A stretch of DNA of 64,000 nt from an uncultured Acidobacteriota bacterium (GCA_903873705.1 CAIQPK010000021.1:1-64000), one strand, 5' to 3'; shown: positions 34,469 to 43,405, numbered from the stretch's first letter. The notes: a model not told the origin generated them from the letters alone. Program-made: numbers and translations.

Positions 34469-35313
34469 TGGCGATAGATCAGGCGATGATGGGACGAAGG
34501 GTGAGCTACTCGCGGGCGTTTGCGGGGCTGATGATGCGCGACCTCTACGTGCTGCGGCGGGAGATTGGGCCGTTCCTGGTGCGGGTGTGCATGAACCCGC
34601 TGCTGTTCCTGTTCGTGTTTACGTACATCATGCCGCACATGTCGGGTGGAGCGGCACTGAACCCGACGGCGTCCATGGCGGCTTCCGCGGGGGCTAACTT
34701 CTCTACCGTGTTGCTGCCGGGATTGATGGCGGTGGCGATCATGTTTTCCGGGATTGCGGCGGTGGCGCTGCCGCTGGCGCAGGAGTTCGGGGTGACGCGG
34801 GAGATTGATGACCGCGTGATGTGTCCGCTGCCAATTGAGGCGGTGGCGATAGAGAAGATCGTGTTCAGCGCGGTGCAGAGCCTGATTGCGGCGGGTATCG
34901 TGTTTCCGCTGGCTTACTATGTGCCGAGCACGCCGGTGGCGGCGCATGTGACGAGCTGGTGGTTCCTGGCGGTGGTGCTGGTGCTGGCTAGTCTGCTGGC
35001 GGGAGCGCTGGGGTTGACGATTGGGACGGCGGTGAATCCGAAGCAGATTGGGCTGATCTTTGGCGTGGTGTTGATGCCGATCACGTTCCTGGGATGTGTG
35101 TATTATCCGTGGACCGCGCTCGAGCATATTCACTGGCTGCAGCTTGGCGTGCTGGTGAATCCGATTGTGTATATGAGTGAAGGACTGCGGGCTTCGCTTA
35201 CGCCAGCGCTGGGCCACATGAATGAGGCAATCATTCTGGGGATGCTGGTTTTCTTTCTGGTGCTGCTGACGTGGCTGGGGTTGAAGGGATTTCGGCGGCG
35301 CGTGGTGGGGTGA
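34468..35313 (+). CDS. ABC-2 type transporter permease
   Basis: A 281-residue membrane protein with six hydrophobic segments typical of ABC-2 permeases, including PLLFLFVFTYIMPHM, VLLPGLMAVAIMFSGIAAVALPL, FLAVVLVLASLLAGALGLTIG and FGVVLMPITFLGCVYYPW. The signature-like LVNPIVYMSEGLRASLTP precedes the last helix. It forms an exporter with the upstream ATPase, whose stop codon it overlaps. NodJ/DrrB-like permeases export drugs, lipids or lipo-oligosaccharides; the cargo here is unknown. A GTGAATAGTGAA direct repeat follows the stop codon. Confidence 0.92.
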   Translation: MAIDQAMMGRRVSYSRAFAGLMMRDLYVLRREIGPFLVRVCMNPLLFLFVFTYIMPHMSGGAALNPTASMAASAGANFSTVLLPGLMAVAIMFSGIAAVALPLAQEFGVTREIDDRVMCPLPIEAVAIEKIVFSAVQSLIAAGIVFPLAYYVPSTPVAAHVTSWWFLAVVLVLASLLAGALGLTIGTAVNPKQIGLIFGVVLMPITFLGCVYYPWTALEHIHWLQLGVLVNPIVYMSEGLRASLTPALGHMNEAIILGMLVFFLVLLTWLGLKGFRRRVVG

Positions 35314-35352
35314 GGCAGTGAATAGTGAAGAGTGAATAGTGAATAAGGCGTG

Positions 35353-36393
35353 CTACTCGGCGGCGTAGGTGTGGGTGGGGGCAGTGGGGGTGGTGACGGG
35401 GGCTTGCTTCATTTTGGTGGCGAGGTCGGCGGCGATCTGGTCGCCGTGGAAGCGGCCGTTTTCGATGAAGATTTCGTTGGTGCGCTCGCCGGCTACGACG
35501 ACTCCGGCGACGTAGAGGCCGGGGACGTTGGATTCGAGGGTGGTGGGGTTGCAGATGGGGCAGCGGGCGTTGGCGGCGTCGAGGTGGATGCCGAGGGACT
35601 CGATGAAGGCGAAGTCGGGCTGGTAGCCGGTGAGGGCGAAGACGAAGTGGTTGGGGATGGTTTTTTCGCCTGAGGGGGTGGCGAGGGTGACGGTGTCGTG
35701 GGCGATGTGGGCTACGGTGGTGTTGAAGTGGGCGGCTACTTCGTTGTTCTTGATGCGGTTCTCGATGTCGGGCTTGATCCAGTACTTGATGTTGCGGTGG
35801 AGTTCGGCGCCGCGGTGGACGAGGGTGACGCGGGCGCCGTGGCGGTAGAGGTCTAGCGCGGCGATGGCAGCGGAGTTTTTGCCGCCGATGACGAGGACGT
35901 CCTGGTTGAAGTAGGGGTGGGGCTCGTTGTAGTAGTGCTTGACCTTGGGGAGGTCTTCGCCGGGGATGTTGAGGTAGTTGGGGAGGTCGTAGTAGCCGGT
36001 GGAGACGATGAGCTTGCGGGCGTTGTGGGTGAGACGGCGGCCGAATTTGTCGGTGGTGTGGACGTGGAAGGCGCCGTCGGTTCCGGTGACGGAGTCGACG
36101 TTCTCGTACTGGCGGACGTCGAGGTTGTAGTGCTGGGTGACCTTGCGGTAGTACTCGAGGGCTTCGGCGCGGGTGGGTTTCTGGTTGGGGGAGCTGAAGG
36201 GCATGTTGCCGATCTCGAGCAGCTCGGGTGTGGTGAAGAAGGTCATGTGGGCGGGGTAGTGGAAGAGGGAGTTGGTGAGGCAGCCCTTGTCGACGAGCAT
36301 GACGCGGAGGCCGATGTTTTGCGCGGCGATGGCGCAGGCGAGGCCGGTGGGGCCAGCGCCGATGACGAGGACGTCTGCTGGTTGATCGGTCAT
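35353..36393 (-). CDS. ypdA: YpdA-like bacillithiol-disulfide reductase (FAD/NADPH)
   Basis: A 346-residue flavin oxidoreductase resembling thioredoxin reductase but lacking its CxxC pair. The FAD motif is VIGAGPTGLACAIAAQ, YPAHMTFFTT is a typical YpdA segment, the NADPH motif is VLVIGGKNSAAIAALDL and the second FAD motif is GLYVAGVVVAGERTNEIFIENGRFHG. YpdA recycles oxidised bacillithiol in Firmicutes, so its presence suggests, but does not prove, bacillithiol use here. It lies alone, downstream of a terminator-bounded regulator gene on the same strand. Confidence 0.88.
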   Translation of the reverse strand: MTDQPADVLVIGAGPTGLACAIAAQNIGLRVMLVDKGCLTNSLFHYPAHMTFFTTPELLEIGNMPFSSPNQKPTRAEALEYYRKVTQHYNLDVRQYENVDSVTGTDGAFHVHTTDKFGRRLTHNARKLIVSTGYYDLPNYLNIPGEDLPKVKHYYNEPHPYFNQDVLVIGGKNSAAIAALDLYRHGARVTLVHRGAELHRNIKYWIKPDIENRIKNNEVAAHFNTTVAHIAHDTVTLATPSGEKTIPNHFVFALTGYQPDFAFIESLGIHLDAANARCPICNPTTLESNVPGLYVAGVVVAGERTNEIFIENGRFHGDQIAADLATKMKQAPVTTPTAPTHTYAAE

Positions 36394-36484
36394 GTGGCCC
36401 CTCCCCCCTCCAGATCAGGTCTGCAAAGTCTCAGATTCTATTAGGCGAGGTCTGGGGAGACCCTTGCCCTGGTTTGCTGCGGTC

Positions 36485-36513
36485 AGAAAAGAAGGCCCGG
36501 GTGTCCGGGCCTT
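36485..36513 (-). terminator. terminator between regulator gene and ypdA
   Basis: AAGGCCCGG and CCGGGCCTT form a 9-bp stem with a 4-base loop, followed on the minus strand by TTCTTTTCTG. Confidence 0.75.
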
Positions 36514-36575
36514 TGCCTCTTGGCTTAATTGTACGTGGTGCGTCAAGAGGTGGCTCTGAGGCAACGGCAGCAGCT

Positions 36576-36619
36576 TTGACGCAACGTTCGCGAAGTTTAA
36601 ACGCCAAGTTTCGCGAAGA
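36576..36619. repeat. interspersed repeat TTGACGCAACG..., copy A
   Basis: One of three copies of a 44-49 bp unit (others at 47135 and 52751). It contains TTCGCGAA palindromes around GTTTAAACGCCAAG and is preceded by a GCAACGGCA tract. Confidence 0.75.
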
Positions 36620-36662
36620 GGTTGTGCTGTCGGGTGTGGATCAACGGCAACTTAAAATCGTA

Positions 36663-36682
36663 AGCCGCCGGTTAGGGCGGCT
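36663..36682 (-). terminator. hairpin just downstream of the NarL-type regulator
   Basis: AGCCGCC and GGCGGCT pair around a 6-base loop. On the minus strand the stem is followed by TACGATTTTAAG. It lies about 30 bases after the regulator stop codon. Confidence 0.6.
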
Positions 36683-36711
36683 CACTTGGATGGGTGGAGA
36701 TCTTCTATTAC

Positions 36712-37440
36712 CTAGACTTCGATGGCTACCAGCTTGTGGCTGATGGCGAAGAGGGCTAGTTCCAGGCGGGTGCTTACGCCGGTTTTGTCGAAGATGTTGG
36801 ACAGGTGGCGCTTTACGGTTTCTTCGGAGATGGTGAACTGCTTGGCTACGTCCTTGTTGGAGCAGCCTTCTACGATGCAGGTGACCACTTCGAGCTCACG
36901 GGGGGTCAGGCCGAAGGTTTTCTTTTCGGGGACGGCGGCGGCCTTGGCCATGAGGCCGTGGAGGGCGGTGAGGAGGTTGGCTACGCGCTGGCCACCGATC
37001 CAGTAGTCGCCGGAGAGAACGGCTTTCAAGGATTCGCCGAGGTCGCCGGCTACGGAGTCTTTGAGGACGATGCCGCGGGCGCCGATCTGGAGGGCTTCGA
37101 TGATCTGCTGGGTGCTGATGGTGCTGGTGAGCAGGATGATCTTGACGCGGGGGGATTTGGTCATGATGGCGCGCATGGCTTCGAGGCCGGGGAGGCGCGG
37201 CATCTGGAGGTCGAGCAGGAGGATGTCCGGCTCGAGGTCCAGGGTCTGGGTGATGGCGGTATCGCCGTCTTCGGCCTCGCCGACGACTTCAAAGCCGGGC
37301 TCGGCGTGGAGCATATTCTTGACGCCAAATCGCACGACGGGATGATCGTCTGCCACGACGATGCGGATGTTGGGGGCGTGCGTGGCGAGGGGTGTCTGCG
37401 GCTTATCGGATGCGTTGTTCTTGGGTGAAGCTACTGCCAT
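36712..37440 (-). CDS. NarL/FixJ-type response regulator
   Basis: A 242-residue DNA-binding response regulator. After a 20-residue polar leader comes the receiver domain with VVADDHP, the phosphoacceptor Asp77 in ILLLDLQMP and Lys in VLKDSV. The C-terminal LuxR helix-turn-helix (about 175-240) reads LTPRELEVVTCIVEG ... SEETVKRHLSNIFDKTGVSTRLELALFA. It is normally activated by a sensor kinase, none of which is adjacent. ATG 37440 is preceded by AAAGGGG at good spacing; the track uses a TTG two codons earlier. A receiver-Hpt gene follows upstream on the same strand. Confidence 0.93.
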   Translation of the reverse strand: MAVASPKNNASDKPQTPLATHAPNIRIVVADDHPVVRFGVKNMLHAEPGFEVVGEAEDGDTAITQTLDLEPDILLLDLQMPRLPGLEAMRAIMTKSPRVKIILLTSTISTQQIIEALQIGARGIVLKDSVAGDLGESLKAVLSGDYWIGGQRVANLLTALHGLMAKAAAVPEKKTFGLTPRELEVVTCIVEGCSNKDVAKQFTISEETVKRHLSNIFDKTGVSTRLELALFAISHKLVAIEV

Positions 37441-37473
37441 TTTCAAGCCCCTTTCGGTCGACGGTATGTACAG

Positions 37474-38295
37474 CTAAGGTAAGGGATCGACGCGCTGCTC
37501 TACAGGACCATCCAACCGTTCTTTAAGAATACGACGAAGACGCTCAAAAGCCTGCTCGAAATCATTAAGCAGGGGGGAACATGCCAAGCCACCTGTCTCC
37601 AACTGACTGGCGATAAAGTGAATCTCCGTGGCGCCCAGCATACCGCACCCGCCCTTGATGGCGTGGGCTTCGCGGGAAAAGGTGGCTGCATCGTTAATGG
37701 CGGCGGCGGCCTGCATACGGGCGACACGGGCGGGAGCGTCCTCCAGAAAGAGGGCGTAGAGCTGGGGCAGTTGCTGGGGGCCCATGAGTGTGACGAGGGT
37801 GGAGAAGGTGGTTTCGTCGAGCGGGGGAACCTCGACTGGGGCGGCCTTGCGACCGGCGCGGGAGGTCCGCGGCGGGCGCTGCTTTGCGGCCGGCGGGGCC
37901 GGGGGTGGCTGCAGGCGGTTGAGGGCGGCTTCGAATTGCTCGACGGTGAAGGGTTTGCTGAGGAAGGCGTCGAAGGGGACGACAGGGCCGGCGTCGGGGT
38001 CGCTGCCGCTCATGGCGATGAGTAGCGCGGGTGGCGGGCAGAGGAGGCGGAGACGCAGGCCGAGCGCGCCGGCGGTGAGGCCGGGCATGCGGAGGTCGGA
38101 GAGGATGACGTTGGGGCGGACGGCGGGGGCGAGGCTGTCGAGGTATTTGAGGGCCTGTTCGCCGTCTTCGGCGGAGGAGACGGAGCGCGCGGGGGAAGCG
38201 AGCAGGAGGGAGAGCAATTCGCGCATGACGACGTCGTCGTCGATGACCAGGATGCGTTCGTTCGGGGGCGGGGCCGCGTGCATGGGTGGTTTCAT
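37474..38295 (-). CDS. receiver-Hpt phosphorelay protein
   Basis: A 273-residue protein with two signalling domains. Residues 14-130 are a receiver (ILVIDDDVVMRELL, phosphoacceptor Asp67 in VILSDLRMPG, Lys114 in FLSKPF). A Pro/Arg/Lys-rich linker (130-155) follows. Residues 160-260 are a histidine phosphotransfer domain with the active His211 in EAHAIKGGCGMLG. There is no output domain, so it probably relays phosphate to other regulators, such as the NarL-type protein encoded 33 bp downstream. ATG 38295 was chosen because the longer ORF N terminus is not protein-like. It is divergent from the DUF2339 operon. Confidence 0.88.
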   Translation of the reverse strand: MKPPMHAAPPPNERILVIDDDVVMRELLSLLLASPARSVSSAEDGEQALKYLDSLAPAVRPNVILSDLRMPGLTAGALGLRLRLLCPPPALLIAMSGSDPDAGPVVPFDAFLSKPFTVEQFEAALNRLQPPPAPPAAKQRPPRTSRAGRKAAPVEVPPLDETTFSTLVTLMGPQQLPQLYALFLEDAPARVARMQAAAAINDAATFSREAHAIKGGCGMLGATEIHFIASQLETGGLACSPLLNDFEQAFERLRRILKERLDGPVEQRVDPLP

Positions 38296-38394
38296 TATCA
38301 ACCTAATTGGATGCGGGGACTGGGTGGCGCGGCGGCTCGCGGGAAAGCGTGTGATCAGGGACGCACGGAGGGCATCCACGATAAAGTAGGGGCC

Positions 38395-41319
38395 ATGCAT
38401 GACGCAGAGCGGGATAAGCAGCAGGCAGAGCTGGAACGGCGGCTGGATGCGGTACAGGCGGCGCTGGAGGGGCAGCGGAAGGAAGTACTGGCGCTGCAGG
38501 CGGAGTTGCGGGGGTTGCGAGAAGATGCGCCTGGCGAGAATTATTTTTTGCAGCCGCGGTCGAAGCTGTTGGCGCAATCGCGACGGGCTGGTGTTGAGGC
38601 GACTGCGGCGACGCCCCCGTTTGTGGCGGCGGAATCGCCAAAGCCCAATGTCGGCACGCTGGCGGAATGGGGAGCAACTGCGGAGTCGATCGCGCGAGAG
38701 ACGGTAAAGGGGGAAGAGAAGCCGTCTGTGCGCGTTCCTGCTCCACCGTCGCCTGTTGAATCGCGCGTCCCTGCCGGTACGCAGGAGGGAGTGGAGCGGC
38801 CGCCGGCCCCACCGCCGCCCGCGTTCACAAGGACGGCCATCTTCACCGAAACTGCTGCTGAGGCGGCACCAGAGGTACAGCGGTCGCTGGAGAATCGGCT
38901 GGGCTCAACCGTGTTCAACCGGGTGGCGATTCTTTCGCTGCTGATCGGCGTGGCGTTATTTTTGAAACTCGCTTTCGATAACCACTGGATTCATCCTTCG
39001 CCGACGGGGAAGGTGATCTCGGGGCTGCTGCTGGGGGCCGGGATTGTGTTGTGGTCGGAGCGATTCCGGCGGAAGGGTTATGGTGCGTTCTCGTACTCGC
39101 TGAAGGCGGTGGGGACGGGGACGCTGTACATGGCGCTATGGGCGTCGTTCCAGCTTTATCACCTGTTGCCGGCGGGCGTGGCGTTGACGCTGATGGTGGG
39201 TGTGACGGCGTGGAATGCGGCGATGGCTTGGACGCAGGATTCGCAGTTCCTGATGACGTATGCGCTGGTGGGCGGGTTTGCGACGCCGGTGCTGCTGGGG
39301 TCGGGCGGAAACCATGAAGTGTTTCTGTTTTCGTACCTGCTGGCGATGGATGTGGCGGTGCTGTTGCTGCTTGCGAAGAAGCCGTGGCAGCGGCTGCTGC
39401 TGGGGTCGTTCCCAGCTACGGTGTCGTACTTCATCGGTTGGTACGCCACGTTCTGGTCGGCTGATCAGGCTGGCGTGACGGGGCTGTTTGCGGTGCTGCT
39501 GGCGATGCCGTTTGCGGGGATGGCGCTGTTTGGGAAGCAGAGGGAGGATTTCGGCGAGGGGTTGCTGGCTCCTCTTGGGGCGGCTGGGTTTGCGTCGCTG
39601 GCGTTGTATTCGGTGCTGGAGGACAGCGGCCGGCATGGATGGCTGGCCTGGGCAGCGGTGGCGATGGCGGCGGTTTATCTGCTGCTGATGCGGTTTCGGC
39701 GCAACGGGATTGCGGAGGCGGTGCACCTGGCGATTGTGGTGGGGCTGCTGACGGTTGCTATTCCGTTGAAGGCGGAGGGGCGATGGATCACGGTGGGATG
39801 GCTTGCCGAAGGTGTGGCGCTGCTGTGGGTGGCGGCACAGATGCTGGGGCCGGAGGTGCAGGCGCGGGTGCGCGGGCTGATGCGCTGGATGGGTTGCGGG
39901 GCGCTGGTGCTGGGTGTGGCGCAGTCGTTGATTTACTGGGTGAGCGAGCCGGCGGCCAAGGCTTTCTGGAACGCTCGGTTTGCTACTGAGATGGTGGCGG
40001 TGGGCGCACTGGCACTGACGGCGTGGCTGGCGCGTCATGCGCGACGCGACGTCGACGGGGGACTGAGTGTGCCAGAGTGGCCGGCGATTGGGACGATCTG
40101 CGTGCTGGTGGCGCATGGCGTGGCGCCGCTGGCGGTGTCGCGCGAACTGGCGGCGTTCTGGTCCGGCGGAGCGGAGCGGGAGTGGGCGTATCGGCAGGAG
40201 CTGAGCGCGTTTTCGATTGCGTCGTTTGTGATGGTTTATGCGGCTTGCCTGGTGGCTTGGCTGGCGTTCGGTAAGCGGGATGAGACCGACAAGGAACGGG
40301 GACGGCTGGTCGGGGTGGTTGCGGTGGTTTACCTGGTTCTGGCGTTTGTGGCGATGGCGGTGACGCCGACGGTGGGGGATGGCAATCCGGCGAGGGTGTT
40401 TTTCAATGAGCGGTTGATTTTCGAATTGTGCGGTGTGGCGGGGCTTGCGCTGGTGGCATGGATGGCGCGGCTGGTGCGCCGCGGCGAAGAGTCGAATACG
40501 ACGCTGAACTGGTCGCTGGTGAATGTGGCGAGCTTGTTGGCGGTGCATCTGCTGGCGGCGCTGGCTGGTGTGCGGGAGGTTTCTGCTTACTGGACGCAGG
40601 GGCAGCTGGAGGTGGTGGCTTATCGCGAGCAGCTGCATGTGATTTCGGTGGCTGCGTTTCTGATGGTCTACGGTGCGGTGGTGGTGGGGCGGGTGGCGTG
40701 GCGGCAGCGGGGCGATGTGGTGTCGGGCGACAAGGTGATGGCGGGGCTGCTGGGGACGGCTTACCTGGCTGCGGGATCGCTGCTGATGATGGCTACGCCG
40801 ATTGTGGGCGATGGCGGACCGACGCAGGTGTTCTGGAATGCGAGGCTGTTGCTGGAGGTGATTGGCGCGGTGACGCTGGCGGTGACGGCGTTGATAGCCT
40901 GGCGGGCGGCTCGCGCTGGTGGCGATGAGCGGTGGCGGGAGATGGCTGCCGGGTGTTTCGTGGTGTTCAATCTGCTGCTGGTACTGACGGGTGTGCACGA
41001 GATTGTGGCGTACTTTGGTGTGCGGGCGACGGGTGATGCGGGGCTGGCTGAAGGCTTTTCGATTTCAGCATGGCTGATGCTTTACGCAGCGGCGCTGCTG
41101 GTAGCGGGGTTCTGGAAACAGATGGCGTTTGTGCGCTGGCAGGGGTTGGGGTTGCTGGTGTTTACGGTAGGGAAGGTATTTTTGTATGACACGCGGAACT
41201 TGAGCTCGGGGTACAGGGTGGTGAGTTTTATGGGTCTGGGGGTGGTGTTGATGGCGGTGAGCTTTGCTTATCAGCGTGACTGGCTGCGGCTGAAAGATGC
41301 GGCGGAGGATGCGCAGTGA
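38395..41319 (+). CDS. DUF2339 large multi-pass membrane protein
   Basis: A 974-residue inner-membrane protein. The N-terminal 45 residues form a coiled coil (ERDKQQAELERRLDAVQAALEGQ), followed by a disordered Pro/Glu-rich linker to about residue 160. From there to the C terminus roughly 25 hydrophobic helices alternate with short loops, starting FNRVAILSLLIGVALFLKLAFDNHWIHPS, the typical DUF2339 entry motif. The function of DUF2339 is unknown. The gene overlaps a DUF3999 gene by 4 bp, a pairing seen in many genomes, and probably forms a complex with its product. ATG 38395 was chosen over the track start (38278), which runs into the divergent gene. Confidence 0.9.
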   Translation: MHDAERDKQQAELERRLDAVQAALEGQRKEVLALQAELRGLREDAPGENYFLQPRSKLLAQSRRAGVEATAATPPFVAAESPKPNVGTLAEWGATAESIARETVKGEEKPSVRVPAPPSPVESRVPAGTQEGVERPPAPPPPAFTRTAIFTETAAEAAPEVQRSLENRLGSTVFNRVAILSLLIGVALFLKLAFDNHWIHPSPTGKVISGLLLGAGIVLWSERFRRKGYGAFSYSLKAVGTGTLYMALWASFQLYHLLPAGVALTLMVGVTAWNAAMAWTQDSQFLMTYALVGGFATPVLLGSGGNHEVFLFSYLLAMDVAVLLLLAKKPWQRLLLGSFPATVSYFIGWYATFWSADQAGVTGLFAVLLAMPFAGMALFGKQREDFGEGLLAPLGAAGFASLALYSVLEDSGRHGWLAWAAVAMAAVYLLLMRFRRNGIAEAVHLAIVVGLLTVAIPLKAEGRWITVGWLAEGVALLWVAAQMLGPEVQARVRGLMRWMGCGALVLGVAQSLIYWVSEPAAKAFWNARFATEMVAVGALALTAWLARHARRDVDGGLSVPEWPAIGTICVLVAHGVAPLAVSRELAAFWSGGAEREWAYRQELSAFSIASFVMVYAACLVAWLAFGKRDETDKERGRLVGVVAVVYLVLAFVAMAVTPTVGDGNPARVFFNERLIFELCGVAGLALVAWMARLVRRGEESNTTLNWSLVNVASLLAVHLLAALAGVREVSAYWTQGQLEVVAYREQLHVISVAAFLMVYGAVVVGRVAWRQRGDVVSGDKVMAGLLGTAYLAAGSLLMMATPIVGDGGPTQVFWNARLLLEVIGAVTLAVTALIAWRAARAGGDERWREMAAGCFVVFNLLLVLTGVHEIVAYFGVRATGDAGLAEGFSISAWLMLYAAALLVAGFWKQMAFVRWQGLGLLVFTVGKVFLYDTRNLSSGYRVVSFMGLGVVLMAVSFAYQRDWLRLKDAAEDAQ

Positions 41320-42626
41320 GGGCGGTGGTGTTGGGGTTGGCGATGCTCGCTCTACAGAGCGGGTATGAGCATGCCGACGAGGTGGATGCGGTGCCGGGAC
41401 ACTTTCGGTATCAGCGGGCGCTGCGTGTGCCGGCGGGGGTGCAGGGGCAGGCGTGTGTGGTGGTGGATGGCGCGATGTATACGCACACTGACGGGAAGCT
41501 GAGTGCGCTGCGGATTTATTCCGGTGGGCAGGAGGTGCCGTTTGCGCTGACCGAGAGTGGACAGGCGGGTCAGGAGGAAGAGCCGGCGCGGGTGATGAAC
41601 CTGGGGTCGCGGGGCGGCGCGATTGTGTTTGACCTGGCGATGCCGGCGCGGGCTTATACGCAGGTGGTGCTGGGTATTGGGGCGCATGATTTTTATGCGA
41701 CGGCGAAGGTGTCGGGTGGGAGTGCGGTGGGGGAGACAAAGACGGAGCTTGGGAAGTTTGGGCTGTTCGATCTGCGCTCGCAGGGTCTGGCGCGGTCGAC
41801 GACGCTGGGGCTGCAAGAGTCGACGTTTGCCGTGCTGCACGTGGAATTGACGATGACGGATATTTCGTCATGGGGAAAGGCGCATGAGACGGCTTTCGAA
41901 CCGGGGATCGTGAGCGGGGCGAGTGTGCCTCCGAGCCGCGAGGCGCAGACGCTGTATACCGTGGTGGCGGAGACGGGGGCGGTGGAGCAGCGGGGGCGCG
42001 AGAGTGTGGCGCAGATGAGGGTGGCGGCGCATGTGCCGATCGAGCGGGTGCATATGGGTGTGGATGCGGGGTTCAAGCGGGACTTTTTGCGGGCGGTGAC
42101 GGTTACGGGGAAGCCGGATGGAGGGGGGCCAGAGGAGACGGTGGAGGGAGAGATTTCGCGGGTGCAACGGGCGGCGCCGGGTGATGGGGTGCCTGCGATT
42201 CGAGCCGAGAAGATGGATGTGGATGCGCTGCTGGGGTCGGATTTAAGGCAGGCGGCTACGGTGACGGTGGCGATCAGGAATGAGGATGATGCGGCGCTGC
42301 CGGTGCGGAGTGTTGCGTTGATGATGCGGCAGCGAAAGATTTGCTTTGAGGCGGTGGCGGGCGCGGAGTATGTGCTGCGGTACGGCGATCCGGCTCCGGT
42401 GCGGGCTCCGGTGTATGACTATGCGCGGCTGTTCCGGGCTAGCGCGGCGGCGGCGAATGTGACGCTGGGGCCGGAGTTGATGAATGCGGATTTTCGGGAT
42501 GACGTGGCGCCGAAGGGTTTTCTGGAGCGGTATCCGCAGGTGTTATGGGTGGTGTTGCTGGCGGTGATTGCGGCGCTGGGGAGTGTGGCGCTGCGGAATG
42601 GGCAGCGTATGGGGCGGCGAAGATGA
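41316..42626 (+). CDS. DUF3999 envelope protein
   Basis: A 436-residue protein with a weak N-terminal signal/anchor (VVLGLAMLALQSG) and a C-terminal membrane helix (VLWVVLLAVIAALGSVALRNG). The large region between them is beta-rich (HFRYQRALRVP, TDGKLSALRIYSGGQEVPFAL, RSVALMMRQRKICFEAVAG). This layout and its position after DUF2339 identify DUF3999. It is probably exposed in the periplasm. The GTG start overlaps the DUF2339 stop by 4 bp (GTGA) and its own stop overlaps the next start (ATGA), so the three genes are translationally coupled. Confidence 0.85.
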   Translation: MRAVVLGLAMLALQSGYEHADEVDAVPGHFRYQRALRVPAGVQGQACVVVDGAMYTHTDGKLSALRIYSGGQEVPFALTESGQAGQEEEPARVMNLGSRGGAIVFDLAMPARAYTQVVLGIGAHDFYATAKVSGGSAVGETKTELGKFGLFDLRSQGLARSTTLGLQESTFAVLHVELTMTDISSWGKAHETAFEPGIVSGASVPPSREAQTLYTVVAETGAVEQRGRESVAQMRVAAHVPIERVHMGVDAGFKRDFLRAVTVTGKPDGGGPEETVEGEISRVQRAAPGDGVPAIRAEKMDVDALLGSDLRQAATVTVAIRNEDDAALPVRSVALMMRQRKICFEAVAGAEYVLRYGDPAPVRAPVYDYARLFRASAAAANVTLGPELMNADFRDDVAPKGFLERYPQVLWVVLLAVIAALGSVALRNGQRMGRRR

Positions 42627-43405
42627 AGGCTTGTAAGCGAGGTTTTTGGATGAAGCGGATGATGCTATTGCTGTGGGTTCTGATGGCATTGAGTGCTGCG
42701 GGGCAGGGAGGTGCGCCGGGGGAGTCTCCGCTGGTGGCGGGGAAGCGGGCGTTGGCGGCCAAGAAGTTTCGGGAGGCGAAGGCGATCTATATGTGGTACG
42801 TTCGTGCGCATTGGAAAGATGCGCAGGGTCAGCTGGGGCTGGCGGATGCTGAACTAGGACTGCATGAGTACGAGGCGGCGGAGTCGTCGTACCGGAATGT
42901 AGTGACGCTGGAGCCGTTGAACTGGGCGGCGCATAAGAACCTGGTGATTGTGGAGGCGGCGCTGGGGCGGTGGGAGGATTTTGATGGCGAGCGTAAGGTG
43001 CTGCGGGCGGCTCGGGAGCGCGGGGCGGCGGGGATTTCGGCGCATGAGAGCGATGTGATTGATGTGATCTCGGTGCGCGGCGAGCGGTGGATTGTGCGGG
43101 ATTACTTTGAGCCGCTGGGACGGGCCCGGGCGCGGTATAACTTTGAGCGGTTTTCGGCTGAGGGCAAGGTGGTGGCTTATGTTTCGCTGGAGTCGGCTGA
43201 TGCGTTCAAGGCGCAGAAGGTGGGGGAGGGCGTAGTGGTGGGGCCGGCGGTGAAGGGTGGGGAGGATGGTGGGTTTGCGCTGGACTGGTATGACGGGAAG
43301 GCGCATGGGGTGGTGGCTACTTATGGGGTCGAGCCGAGGTATGAGAAGGTGAGGGGAGATTTTTTGAAGTGGGTGCGCTCACGGCGGCCCTCGTCAGCGT
43401 ATTAA
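42623..43405 (+). CDS. exported TPR-type protein, paralogue 1
   Basis: A 260-residue protein. After a signal peptide (MMLLLWVLMALSAAGQG) come two tetratricopeptide-like repeats (LVAGKRALAAKKFREAKAIYMWYV and ADAELGLHEYEAAESSYRNVVTLEPLNWAAHKNLV). A distinct C-terminal domain begins VIDVISVRGERWIVRDYFEPLG. The neighbouring gene encodes a protein with the same layout and alignable C-terminal region (VVDLLTVKGEEYEVRYFYKLFG). ATG 42623 overlaps the DUF3999 stop by 4 bp, placing it in the DUF2339/DUF3999 operon. The function is unknown; the TPRs suggest protein binding. Confidence 0.8.
   Translation: MKACKRGFWMKRMMLLLWVLMALSAAGQGGAPGESPLVAGKRALAAKKFREAKAIYMWYVRAHWKDAQGQLGLADAELGLHEYEAAESSYRNVVTLEPLNWAAHKNLVIVEAALGRWEDFDGERKVLRAARERGAAGISAHESDVIDVISVRGERWIVRDYFEPLGRARARYNFERFSAEGKVVAYVSLESADAFKAQKVGEGVVVGPAVKGGEDGGFALDWYDGKAHGVVATYGVEPRYEKVRGDFLKWVRSRRPSSAY

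Larger units (their letters stand above)
36394..36711. other. 318-bp intergenic stretch with two terminator hairpins and a repeat
   Basis: Between ypdA and the NarL-type regulator there are two hairpins on the minus strand (36663-36682 and 36492-36513) and one copy of the TTGACGCAACGTTCGCGAAG repeat (36576-36619) preceded by GCAACGGCAGCAG. No ORF of interest is seen. Confidence 0.6.

Noticed and set aside
39136-40998. 620-residue minus-strand ORF opposite the DUF2339 gene
   Set aside because: It is low-complexity His/Arg/Gln-rich antisense translation of a strongly skewed real gene, with no ribosome site or motif.
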